A stretch of DNA of 40,542 bases, taken from assembly GCA_027488855.1 (NCBI GenBank), contig JAIYAV010000135.1:1-40542 (forward strand), written 5' to 3'. Each line of letters begins with the position of its first letter. Position 1 is the first letter of the stretch. Below are positions 33,851 to 40,542 of the stretch, in pieces. Source of the stretch: Saprospiraceae bacterium. Its GTDB lineage: Bacteria; Bacteroidota; Bacteroidia; Chitinophagales; Saprospiraceae. The notes below the pieces were generated by a model. It was not told the origin of the DNA and ran no database searches. It saw nothing but the letters and a program-made list of their open reading frames with translations. Position numbers and translations under genes: made by a program.

Positions 33851-36286
33851 GCCATGAAAAAGCTAAAACTTACGCTAACTATTCTGAGTATTGCTTCTTT
33901 ACTGTGCGCTCAAACGCTTGATCCCAATTTTGCGCCCAAAATATTGCGGGCTAGCGGCGGTACAACCATGGTAACTCAAGCAGACAACAAGTTACTCCTC
34001 GCGACTCAGAGTCAAGGATTTGTAAATGATCGAGCGGTGAGCTTTTTGTTTCGCCTAGAGGAAAATGGGGAACTTGACCCTAGTTTTCAATACCCAACGC
34101 TGTTGAACAATGCACCTACAACAATCAAGATCCAAAAAGACGGAAAAATCTTGATTGGTGGTTATTTCAAAGATTCGAAGGGGCAATTCATAGGAAGTTT
34201 GCTGCGCTTGTTGCCAGATGGAACAATTGACCCTTCTTTTTCAATTTTGAAAAATGAAAACTTTAGTTTGCAGCTATTAGAAGTATTGCCCAATCAGAAA
34301 ATCCTTATTCTGGAGAATGCTGTAACCAACATTTCTCAAGTTCGGCTATTGAGTAGAGATGGGGCAGCTTCACCAAATTTCAAGGCTAATACTTTTGATG
34401 GATCAGTTGCCGCTATTGGGGTTCAATCCAATAATGAATTGGTGCTTGCAGGAACCAATCTCAAAATTGGAAATCGTACCCAAGCCGTTTTTCGCTTCGA
34501 TTCCACCGGGCAAGTCGATCCTACTTTTAATCCACAACCTAAATCAGTATCTAATTTTATTGTACAGAATATGGCCATTTTACCCAGTGGAACGCTGGGC
34601 TTCTTAGCTGGTGATGGCTTTAATGTCAGTGTATTTGATCGAACCGGGCAACTCCTGGCCAATCATTCCTTGTCCAACGAAAGGGCCTCTCTTTACCGGG
34701 CCAGTAGCAATAGTTTTCTCATTTTGGGCCAGCGTGGGTATGAGGTATTTGAAAACGGAGAAGTACGTGATTTGCAGGTAGTGAATTCGAATGGTTACGT
34801 ATTTTGGGCTACCGAACAACAAAATAGTCGACTGGTCGTGACTGGCGGATTTACCGCTATTGGCAACCTTTTTCGGGGAGGTTTGGCTCGTTTAATTAGA
34901 GATGCTTCTAATCGGCTTGTGGTTGACCTCGATTTTATGACTGGCTTATATACCCCTGGCATTGTACGGGATATTTTGCTGCAAAAAGATGGAAAACTGA
35001 TCGTGGGTGGACATTTTCACAGGGTCGGCGGGCAAACTGCTACCCACATTACACGTTTGTTGCCCAACGGGAGCATTGATCCTGCTTTCAACCCCTTCAT
35101 GGCCAGTTACTGGCGTGGGGTTTACAAAATCAGGCAGCAGTCCAATGGTTCGTTGGTCATTGCAAGTGAACGTGCGCCTAGCCAGTTCTCTGGCGAACTC
35201 AACGGTCTCAATTTGGCCAATTCCAATGGTTATGCTATTCAAACATTGAGCTTTCCTTATCAAGGTTCGGTAACGGCGATCAACTATCTGGCTTTGGGGC
35301 ATGACAACAAAATCTACGCTGCGGAAGGTTTGGCTTACAATGTTAATGGGCGCAGTGGTCAGGAGTTTGCACGGTTTAGCGCAAATGGAGTGCTGGAAGC
35401 CAACTTCAATCAATTGTATGTCAATGGCCTGCGGCGTTTTTATGGGTTTACCTATGGAAAAAACCAAAAGCTGCTAGTGTTTGGAGAAGACATCCGCTAC
35501 GATCAGTCAGATACCACCTCTCTTGTACAATTGCTGCCGAGTGGGGCACGTGATCAGAATTTTCGGTTGAATTTTAACAAAAGAGCTGTAGCGCTTACTG
35601 CCCTTTCTCTCGACACAACTTTTAGCTTATTAGGCGGGGTAATCCGCAATGGCTTCACCAGCACCAGTGCATTTTTGTTGAAATTGGACGCTACAGGTCA
35701 GATTGTGCAAGCACCTACGCTGACCCACACCAGCAATAATTTTCCGGGAGTGAGTGAATTGTTCGAACTACCCAATGGAAGCGTTTTGGTTACTGGAGTC
35801 TTTAATCGCTACAACAATATTCCAGTAAACAAGCACATTGTAATTGACAAAAATGCTCAACTCATCAGCAATTTTTTGCCAGAAATGCCTGCTGATGCGA
35901 CTTATTCCACCACCGCCAATATCAATGGGAATAGCATGTATTTAGGGGGAATCTTCACTGCTCCAAACGGTGCCGTGGGTTTGGTGAAAGTCACCAACTT
36001 GTTTACTTCCAGCTCCACTGTCGTAAACAAGGTGAAGAAAGGAAAAATTTTCCCCAACCCCAGCGCCAACGAAACCTTGTATTTGGAACTCGATTCCCAG
36101 ATTCAAAGCTCCAGTGTCCAGTATCAAATGCTGGAAATGGGCAGTGGCAAAGTGCTGGAATCGGGGCGTGTGGTGAACCCAGCTTTACAAAATTTTGACC
36201 TTAAAGCCTTCAAACAAGGAGCTTATGTGTTGAGATTGTTGGGAGAGGATTGGGAAGAATCGCATGTTTTTAGCAAAGTGAAATAA
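33848..36286 (+). CDS. Delta-60 repeat protein with T9SS C-terminal sorting domain
   Basis: The secreted protein of 812 residues (or 810 from ATG 33854, which opens directly with MKKLKL) has a signal peptide ending near LLCAQ-T. It consists of delta-60 repeats, each with a KDGKILIGGYF-like strand and a RLLPDGTIDPSF-like turn, seen for example near residues 95-130, 375-415 and 540-570. The last roughly 80 residues form a T9SS type A sorting domain (IFPNPSANETLYLEL to the end), indicating secretion through the type IX system and attachment to the surface. Function beyond a propeller-like scaffold is unknown. A strong terminator follows. Confidence 0.9.
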   Translation: MAMKKLKLTLTILSIASLLCAQTLDPNFAPKILRASGGTTMVTQADNKLLLATQSQGFVNDRAVSFLFRLEENGELDPSFQYPTLLNNAPTTIKIQKDGKILIGGYFKDSKGQFIGSLLRLLPDGTIDPSFSILKNENFSLQLLEVLPNQKILILENAVTNISQVRLLSRDGAASPNFKANTFDGSVAAIGVQSNNELVLAGTNLKIGNRTQAVFRFDSTGQVDPTFNPQPKSVSNFIVQNMAILPSGTLGFLAGDGFNVSVFDRTGQLLANHSLSNERASLYRASSNSFLILGQRGYEVFENGEVRDLQVVNSNGYVFWATEQQNSRLVVTGGFTAIGNLFRGGLARLIRDASNRLVVDLDFMTGLYTPGIVRDILLQKDGKLIVGGHFHRVGGQTATHITRLLPNGSIDPAFNPFMASYWRGVYKIRQQSNGSLVIASERAPSQFSGELNGLNLANSNGYAIQTLSFPYQGSVTAINYLALGHDNKIYAAEGLAYNVNGRSGQEFARFSANGVLEANFNQLYVNGLRRFYGFTYGKNQKLLVFGEDIRYDQSDTTSLVQLLPSGARDQNFRLNFNKRAVALTALSLDTTFSLLGGVIRNGFTSTSAFLLKLDATGQIVQAPTLTHTSNNFPGVSELFELPNGSVLVTGVFNRYNNIPVNKHIVIDKNAQLISNFLPEMPADATYSTTANINGNSMYLGGIFTAPNGAVGLVKVTNLFTSSSTVVNKVKKGKIFPNPSANETLYLELDSQIQSSSVQYQMLEMGSGKVLESGRVVNPALQNFDLKAFKQGAYVLRLLGEDWEESHVFSKVK

Positions 36287-36303
36287 ATGGAAGGGGGCAC
36301 CCT

Positions 36304-36353
36304 CTGCTCGACCAGCGCACAATTGACTTGTGCCGGTCGAGCAGTTTTTTTTT
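36304..36353 (+). terminator. Rho-independent terminator of the delta-60 repeat gene
   Basis: CTGCTCGACC (36304-36313) pairs with GGTCGAGCAG (36335-36344). An inner GCACAA/TTGTGC pair (36317-36322 and 36328-36333) extends the stem, and nine T residues follow (36345-36353). This is the clearest intrinsic terminator in the window and it ends the plus-strand transcript. Confidence 0.92.
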
Positions 36354-36367
36354 CATCCCCAAAATAC

Positions 36368-37303
36368 CTAACGATAGCGCACGATGCCCTTGTTGGTTTG
36401 ATAAGCATGGACAACTTTGGCCTTGCTCAGGCAAATAAACTCATTTTCAGGTAGGAAAAAACCTTTTGAAGCGGATAAGGTACTACTGAGTAGTTGGCTT
36501 GGGCTAGCAATGATCTTGTTGGAAGAGCTGGAATTTAGTACGACAGATACTTGACGGCACTTTAATTCAGCTAGATTGAGATGTATATGATCACTAGTGT
36601 AATTCCTAAGCCTCACCAAATCTGCTTTGCCTTTAATCTGATGCATTTGGCTCTTTTTCAACTCTCGAAGGTAAGTTTTCATTCGAGATGTTGAGATGCT
36701 ATCTCCTTTGGGTAAGCGATCTGGTTTTAGCAATGTAATGTCTAAATAGTCCGCCTCTACATTTAATGCTGCTATGTCGCATACTGCATGAATGTCAATG
36801 TTCTCTCCTTTCAATACCCCTTTTTGGATAAATGCTTTTATGTGCTGATAAATGTTAACTGAGTTTAGAGTGCTGTAACCGATAATGACCTTGACCTTGG
36901 TGTTTTGAAGCCCATTGACCATTGGAAGCTCTTCTTCAGTATTCATATTTTCATGCCACAACTTATGTCGCAGGTATATGTCTTCGTGCGCTCGGCTTCT
37001 ATCCACCTCGATATTGCCCAGCAGAATCGAATCTCCCTGAATGGTGACATAGTCTCGTTTTGAAGGCAAGAGCAATACCGTATCGACGAATTTTAAGTCA
37101 ATTTTCAAGGCGTCACTGGGGTCAACATAAGTTGTTCGAGCTATTATTTTACCGGATAAAAGTTGGTGTGGTCGATCAGATTTGAGCGGACTTGAGGTAG
37201 TGATTTTGTGTACTGTAGTAAAGTTGAAAAATGTGAGTACAAGTGGAAACGTTACAAATGAAAGCAAGGCAAGTACATGACTTGTTTTGATTGGCTTTTT
37301 CAT
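36368..37303 (-). CDS. GIN-domain (DUF2807-like) surface protein in a YtrA-type operon
   Basis: The 311-residue protein has an N-terminal membrane segment or signal (about residues 10-30). A beta-rich region follows, with VIIGYSTLNSVNIYQHIKAF, GVLKGENIDIHAVCDIAALNVEADYLDI and later strands, resembling the beta-helical GIN domain of DUF2807 proteins. Those domains typically alternate polar and hydrophobic residues as here. The start ATG overlaps the stop of the GntR gene by 4 bp. Linkage to GntR and ABC genes is a known arrangement in Bacteroidota, but the role of the GIN protein there is unknown. Confidence 0.75.
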   Translation of the reverse strand: MKKPIKTSHVLALLSFVTFPLVLTFFNFTTVHKITTSSPLKSDRPHQLLSGKIIARTTYVDPSDALKIDLKFVDTVLLLPSKRDYVTIQGDSILLGNIEVDRSRAHEDIYLRHKLWHENMNTEEELPMVNGLQNTKVKVIIGYSTLNSVNIYQHIKAFIQKGVLKGENIDIHAVCDIAALNVEADYLDITLLKPDRLPKGDSISTSRMKTYLRELKKSQMHQIKGKADLVRLRNYTSDHIHLNLAELKCRQVSVVLNSSSSNKIIASPSQLLSSTLSASKGFFLPENEFICLSKAKVVHAYQTNKGIVRYR

Positions 37304-37668
37304 GACAAGGAGTTTTGATTTTGGTGATACAAGGCATTGAATTCTTCGATAGAAATTTCCAGAAGCTGCATTGTTTTGTACACTTCAGGAAGGACTTCTT
37401 CAATGAATTCTTCTTTTTTGCGTTTTCGAGCCTTTTCCAATGCGTGCTCAGCAATGTAGTAACCGATACCTCTTTGATTGTGAAGCACTCCTTCTTGCTC
37501 AAGTAGCCCGTATGAACGCACTACCGTGTTGGGGTTCACCTGAATTTGTGCAGCCAATTCTCGAACAGATAGTGCTCTGTCACCCGGTTTGGATTTTCCT
37601 TTTAGCACATCCTCAATAATCTGATCGGCGATTTGAAGGAAGATGGCTTTGTGATTGTTCCAATTCAT
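37300..37668 (-). CDS. GntR family (YtrA-like) transcriptional regulator
   Basis: The 122-residue regulator has an N-terminal winged helix (DQIIEDVLKGKSKPGDRALSVRELAAQIQVNPNTVVRSYGLLEQEG, about residues 13-57). A short C-terminal helical tail follows, the hallmark of the YtrA subfamily, which usually represses its own operon with the ABC transporter. It overlaps the preceding permease gene by 4 bp and the following GIN gene by 4 bp. A candidate operator lies at 39287-39304 in front of the operon. Confidence 0.92.
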   Translation of the reverse strand: MNWNNHKAIFLQIADQIIEDVLKGKSKPGDRALSVRELAAQIQVNPNTVVRSYGLLEQEGVLHNQRGIGYYIAEHALEKARKRKKEEFIEEVLPEVYKTMQLLEISIEEFNALYHQNQNSLS

Positions 37669-38432
37669 ACCTCACGTTGTTTAAAAAGCCAATAACTGGA
37701 CAAAAACATCAAGGGAATCAGCATTCCATACCAATAAAGCACCGCTTTTTTGCCTTCAATCCTAAAAAAGCTCATGTAACTCTCTGCTTGTGCTCCAATT
37801 ACGCCCCCGATTGTTCCATCAATTTGACTTGAGCTTGAGTAGCTGGGCAAGTTCAAAAAATAGGCAGTTAGGGCTGCGATTAAAAATAGTACAGCCAATA
37901 GCAGCAATGAATAAAATAGATGAGCTCTTTTGAACAGAAGCGCTCCTGGTAAAAACAATGCTCCAATCATCAGCGGCAGAAAAAAAGCCGTAAGGACTAA
38001 TTTGACTATTTCTTGCTCGTATAAAGGATAGATCATAAAGTCGGTTAACGCAAAACCAGCTTGCAATAAAATGGGCTTAATGGAGAAAAAGATCAATGAA
38101 AAAATTGCTGGGGTAAGCACAAACGGGAAGCTAATTCTAACCAGGTATTTTTCATATGGTTTCGCGGGAAGTTGCAGCAGCTGTATCGTTTTGAACTGGT
38201 TTTTCCATTCGGGAAATACATTAGCCAACTGAATACCAAATAATAGGAAAGACCCAAGCATGAACAATAGCAACAATAGCTCTTGAGCAATATTCATGTT
38301 TTGAGCGGCAACCACTAAGCAAATAAAGACCAAGACCATGTAAACAGAAATAGATGCTAATAGGAGTTTCCAGCGATTGGCCCATTCTATTTTGAAAAGC
38401 TGTACCATGCGCAGTATGCTATTCTTGTACAT
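37665..38432 (-). CDS. ABC-2 type permease subunit
   Basis: The 255-residue integral membrane protein has six hydrophobic segments (about residues 23-43, 53-71, 102-122, 149-169, 173-193 and 232-248). This matches the size and layout of the permease partner of YtrA-linked ABC exporters. It contains no conserved catalytic motif. It overlaps the ATPase gene by 14 bp and the GntR gene by 4 bp, so its production is coupled to both. The exported substrate is unknown. Confidence 0.87.
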   Translation of the reverse strand: MYKNSILRMVQLFKIEWANRWKLLLASISVYMVLVFICLVVAAQNMNIAQELLLLLFMLGSFLLFGIQLANVFPEWKNQFKTIQLLQLPAKPYEKYLVRISFPFVLTPAIFSLIFFSIKPILLQAGFALTDFMIYPLYEQEIVKLVLTAFFLPLMIGALFLPGALLFKRAHLFYSLLLLAVLFLIAALTAYFLNLPSYSSSSQIDGTIGGVIGAQAESYMSFFRIEGKKAVLYWYGMLIPLMFLSSYWLFKQREV

Positions 38433-39273
38433 AAGAAGTTTCTTTTTTTAAGTGAAACAATATTTCCGGCTTTTCCACAATCGCTTTCAGCAATATCTCC
38501 AAATCCAGTTCGGTTTCCGGGTCACCCAACTCAGCGGAGTAAAGTGCCAGATATCCTCCAGGTACAGGCTCCGTGTACCAGGCGTTTTCAGCAGGTAAGT
38601 GGGTAGTGCGTTCAATGTAAAAGCGACGGTTCAGTGCCTCGCTAGTTTGATGAAACAAGAGCTTACCCTGGTCAATCATCACGACCTGATCAAACTGCGC
38701 CCCCAACTCCCGCACCTGATGGGTCGAAATGACCACCAAGGTATCTTCAGGCAAGTGGCGGGTCCAAATTCTGCGCAATTGAGATTTGGAAAAGATGTCC
38801 AAACCATTGCTCGGCTCGTCTAGCAGCAGCACTTTGACCTGGGTCGCCAGGGCAAAGGCCAGCATCACCTTTTTCTGCTGCCCAAAAGACAATTCACTGA
38901 GCTTGCCGGACACCTCCAGCTCAAACTCCTTAACAATGGCATCAAACAGCCGTTGGTCAAAACGCGGGTAAAAAGGTGCCAGTTCGGACAGCCAACGTTG
39001 GAGGGTACGCGCTGGCATTTCGATGGTTTCAGGTACAAACAGTACTTGTTGTTGCCAGGACAATTGCCGTTTGCGGGGCTCAGCGCCTAAAACAGTGCAA
39101 GCACCTGCCCAAGGAAAGCGCAAACCAGCCAGCAAGTGCAACAAGGTCGTTTTGCCCGCCCCATTGGAGCCTAGCAGGCCCACAATCCCGGGTTTGTCGA
39201 TCTGGAGGTGTAGCCCCTCGAACAGCGGTCGTTTGGGGTGGTAACGAAAAAGGAGGTTTTGAAGTTGAATCAT
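38419..39273 (-). CDS. ABC transporter ATP-binding protein (YtrB-like)
   Basis: The 284-residue ATPase has Walker A GSNGAGKT (residues 35-42), the signature motif LSFGQQKK, Walker B VLLLDEPSNGLD and the H-loop VISTHQV. The signature has LSFGQ rather than LSGGQ, a common variant. A C-terminal part of about 75 residues follows the core. It is first in the operon at 39273 and pairs with the permease that overlaps its 3' end by 14 bp. It likely drives export in response to cell-envelope stress, as known for YtrA operons in Bacillota (inference). Confidence 0.92.
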   Translation of the reverse strand: MIQLQNLLFRYHPKRPLFEGLHLQIDKPGIVGLLGSNGAGKTTLLHLLAGLRFPWAGACTVLGAEPRKRQLSWQQQVLFVPETIEMPARTLQRWLSELAPFYPRFDQRLFDAIVKEFELEVSGKLSELSFGQQKKVMLAFALATQVKVLLLDEPSNGLDIFSKSQLRRIWTRHLPEDTLVVISTHQVRELGAQFDQVVMIDQGKLLFHQTSEALNRRFYIERTTHLPAENAWYTEPVPGGYLALYSAELGDPETELDLEILLKAIVEKPEILFHLKKETSYVQE

Positions 39274-39286
39274 TGTAGCGGTGTGT

Positions 39287-39304
39287 TAGTTTACTAGTAC
39301 ACTA
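39287..39304. promoter_or_regulatory. Candidate YtrA/GntR operator
   Basis: TAGT-TT-ACTAGT-AC-ACTA is an 18-bp palindrome apart from its two NN pairs. It holds two overlapping AGT-NN-ACT units, in keeping with the GT(N)xAC pattern of GntR sites. It directly follows the candidate -7 element at 39312-39305, so a bound regulator would block transcription of its own operon. Recognition by this GntR protein is inference. Confidence 0.55.
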
Positions 39305-39335
39305 CAAAATTAGAACACTTTTTGAATAAATCAAG
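39305..39335 (-). promoter_or_regulatory. Candidate promoter of the ABC/GntR operon
   Basis: On the minus strand CTTG (39335-39332) and TAATTTTG (39312-39305) are 19 bp apart, matching the Bacteroidota pattern with one change in the -33 box. The operator-like palindrome overlaps the predicted start of transcription. Confidence 0.55.
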
Positions 39336-39396
39336 CGAGCTTCCAAAAAAATGCGAGAAATTTTCACGGAAAGCTTATTTTGGGGAGTAGAAGCCC

Positions 39397-39424
39397 ATTT
39401 TGAACCCTTTTTTTTGTTCAAAAT
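39397..39424 (+). promoter_or_regulatory. 9-bp inverted repeat in the leader of the haem-binding gene
   Basis: ATTTTGAAC (39397-39405) and GTTCAAAAT (39416-39424) are exact complements around a 10-nt T-rich spacer. They lie 15 bp before the ATG at 39440. A regulator site or a small leader hairpin are both possible. Confidence 0.35.
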
Positions 39425-39439
39425 TCAAACACAAACACC

Positions 39440-39943
39440 ATGCTGAAAAAAATTCTGCTTGTTTTGGGAGCTATCCTCGTCCTCATTCAGTTCATTCGCC
39501 CCGAGCGCAATACCTCGAATGACCTTACCTACGATGTGCACAAAAAATACCCAGGGCCGTATTACGTGCAGGGTATTTTGGCAAAAGCCTGCAACGATTG
39601 CCACAGCAACAAAACCGAATACCCCTGGTACTCCAACATTCAACCCGTCGCCTGGATGTTGGCCAACCACGTCAATGACGGCAAACGGCACCTGAATTTT
39701 TCGAATTTCACCTCCATGAGAATTGCCATTCAAAACCATAAATTTGAAGAGGTCATCGAAACGGTGGATGAAGGCGAAATGCCATTGCCCTCCTACACTT
39801 GGCTGGGTCGGCACCCGGAAGCCAAATTGACCGCAGAAGAAAAAACTGCCCTGATCGACTGGGCCAGAACCAATATGGATTCCATCAAGGCTCAATACCC
39901 GGCGGATAGTCTAGTAATGCCCAAGCGGCCCGCACGCAAGTAA
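39440..39943 (+). CDS. Haem-binding domain protein (Haem_bd family)
   Basis: The 167-residue protein has an N-terminal hydrophobic segment (about residues 4-20, a signal or anchor). A c-type haem motif, CNDCH (Cys51, Cys54, His55), sits in the typical context of Haem_bd: ACNDCHSNKTEYPWYSNIQP followed by the WMLANHVNDGKRHLNFS segment. One haem is expected, so it can carry electrons in the periplasm. The gene lies directly upstream of a GMC oxidoreductase gene, and oxidase-type electron transfer from that flavoenzyme is plausible (inference). The stop codon TAA is followed at once by the repeat element at 39943. Confidence 0.88.
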   Translation: MLKKILLVLGAILVLIQFIRPERNTSNDLTYDVHKKYPGPYYVQGILAKACNDCHSNKTEYPWYSNIQPVAWMLANHVNDGKRHLNFSNFTSMRIAIQNHKFEEVIETVDEGEMPLPSYTWLGRHPEAKLTAEEKTALIDWARTNMDSIKAQYPADSLVMPKRPARK

Positions 39944-39982
39944 TTTCGGATTTGGGATGTCGGATTTCGGAATAGCGTTGCT
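39943..39982. repeat. Element E, left arm and loop
   Basis: ATTTCGGAT-TTGGGATG-TCGGATTTCGG begins in the last base of the haem-binding gene's TAA and ends near 39970. Its complement appears repeatedly in 40061-40194. AGCGTTGCTTC (39974-39984) reads GAAGCAACGCT on the other strand, the same loop word as in the other elements. Confidence 0.6.
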
Positions 39983-40034
39983 TCTGGCACTCTACGGTGT
40001 TCAATTTTTGTTGTTTCATTTGGAATGAAAAACT

Positions 40035-40050
40035 ATCGTTGAGCAACGAT
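40035..40050. repeat. Short perfect hairpin inside element E
   Basis: ATCGTTGAGCAACGAT has 6-7 bp stems around a very short turn. It also contains the GCAACG word. No T-tract follows it, so a terminator is unlikely. Confidence 0.45.
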
Positions 40051-40060
40051 AAAAACTTTG

Positions 40061-40194
40061 CGCAACGCCCCACCGAAATCCGAAATCGCAAATCCGAAAT
40101 CCCGCAACGCCCCACCGACATCCGAAATCGCAAATCCGAAATCGCAAACCGCCCCACCAAAATCCGAAATCCGAAATCGCAAATCCGAAATCGA
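40061..40194. repeat. Three tandem units of element E running up to the GMC start codon
   Basis: Three units of about 41-50 bp start at 40061, 40103 and about 40145. Each opens with CGCAACGCCCCACC or a close form (the third is degenerate) and continues with AATCCGAAATCGCAAATCCGAAATC-type words, some of which vary. The last unit ends directly at the ATG at 40195. These are complementary to the left arm at 39943. There are no unique spacers of CRISPR type. Confidence 0.8.
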
Positions 40195-40542
40195 ATGGCT
40201 AATCTCAACACCAAACTCAACAAAAGCAACACCTACGATGCCATCGTCATCGGCTCAGGCATGAGCGGCGGCTGGGCCGCTAAAGAATTGTGTGAAAAAG
40301 GACTCAAAACCTTGGTGCTGGAAAAAGGCCGCATGGTCAATCACCTCGAAGACTATCCCACCATGAACATGGAAGCCTGGGAATTCGAAAACCGAGGCGC
40401 CCTCAATGCCGAAGACCAGGAAAAATACCACATCCAAACCCGCAGCGGTTTTGTAGGAGAATCCACCAAGCACTTTTTTACCAACGATCAGGAAGATCCC
40501 TACATCGAAAAAGAACGTTTCGACTGGATCAGAGGCAACCAC
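40195..40542 (+). CDS. GMC-type oxidoreductase, N-terminal part (runs off the window)
   Basis: This open frame of 116 codons starts with ATG at 40195 and has no stop before the window end. The FAD-binding motif GSGMSGGWAAKEL (residues about 21-33) and the LVLEKG stretch (about 41-46) match GMC oxidoreductases of the Bacteroidota type, often linked to a Haem_bd cytochrome and a gluconate 2-dehydrogenase subunit 3-like protein. Substrate probably a sugar or polyol (inference). The 5' leader is entirely repeat DNA, so ordinary promoter and ribosome-binding signals are not visible in it. Confidence 0.85.
   Translation, partial: MANLNTKLNKSNTYDAIVIGSGMSGGWAAKELCEKGLKTLVLEKGRMVNHLEDYPTMNMEAWEFENRGALNAEDQEKYHIQTRSGFVGESTKHFFTNDQEDPYIEKERFDWIRGNH

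Noticed and set aside
40061-40194. CRISPR-like tandem repeats
   Set aside because: The units follow each other without unique spacers, words vary within units, and no cas gene is nearby.

Overview
The window looks like chromosomal DNA of a Bacteroidota bacterium, probably of the Saprospirales (Haliscomenobacter-like). This lineage is an inference from gene content, not a database match. The supporting features are a C-terminal T9SS sorting domain, a CarboxypepD-type TonB-dependent receptor, a GIN-domain (DUF2807-like) protein, Haem_bd and GMC neighbours, and candidate promoters of the Bacteroidota -33 TTTG / -7 TAnnTTTG type. No tRNA, rRNA, CRISPR array, prophage or transposase was recognised.

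Layout. Positions 82-5205 (minus) hold a housekeeping run read in the order DUF3179 protein, cobalamin adenosyltransferase, PgpH-type HD phosphodiesterase, LipB and a small unknown protein. Positions 5416-8712 (plus) hold a TonB-dependent receptor and a periplasmic LolA-like protein. Positions 8840-14825 (minus) hold malic enzyme, a Bcr/CflA-type exporter and a GH78 alpha-L-rhamnosidase. Positions 15138-16303 (plus) hold a small PepSY-type membrane protein and a lipoprotein. Positions 16388-20444 (minus) hold a probable oxidative catabolic cluster: SDR, SMP-30 lactonase, second SDR, ABM protein and cyclase-family hydrolase. A secreted esterase lies upstream at 20733-22025 (minus). A complete group II intron (22218-24146, plus) sits between that esterase and an NTF2-like protein. 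An AraC regulator diverges from a two-gene molybdenum hydroxylase (iorAB-like, 25958-28931). Positions 29001-36286 hold a DUF3592-like protein, an exo-sialidase-like BNR protein, an SDR, a lipoprotein, a D-lactate dehydrogenase and a delta-60 repeat T9SS cargo protein. Positions 36368-39273 (minus) form a tightly overlapping ABC-ATPase, permease, YtrA-like GntR and GIN-domain operon. The window ends with a haem-binding protein and the first 116 codons of a GMC oxidoreductase.

The most unusual content is intergenic. Many gaps are filled by long hairpins whose arms are built from short iterated words. The word differs from locus to locus (for example ATTCGTC, CTAAGAAAC, ACACAAAGG, AATCCGAAATCG), yet several hairpins share a GGCAACGCT-like loop. 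Several abut or supply the stop codons of flanking genes. One element (C) occurs twice. Copy C1 (18413-18568) is intact and copy C2 is split by the group II intron, so C1 acts as an empty-site reference that fixes both intron splice junctions. An EBS1 candidate in intron domain I pairs with the deduced 5' exon.
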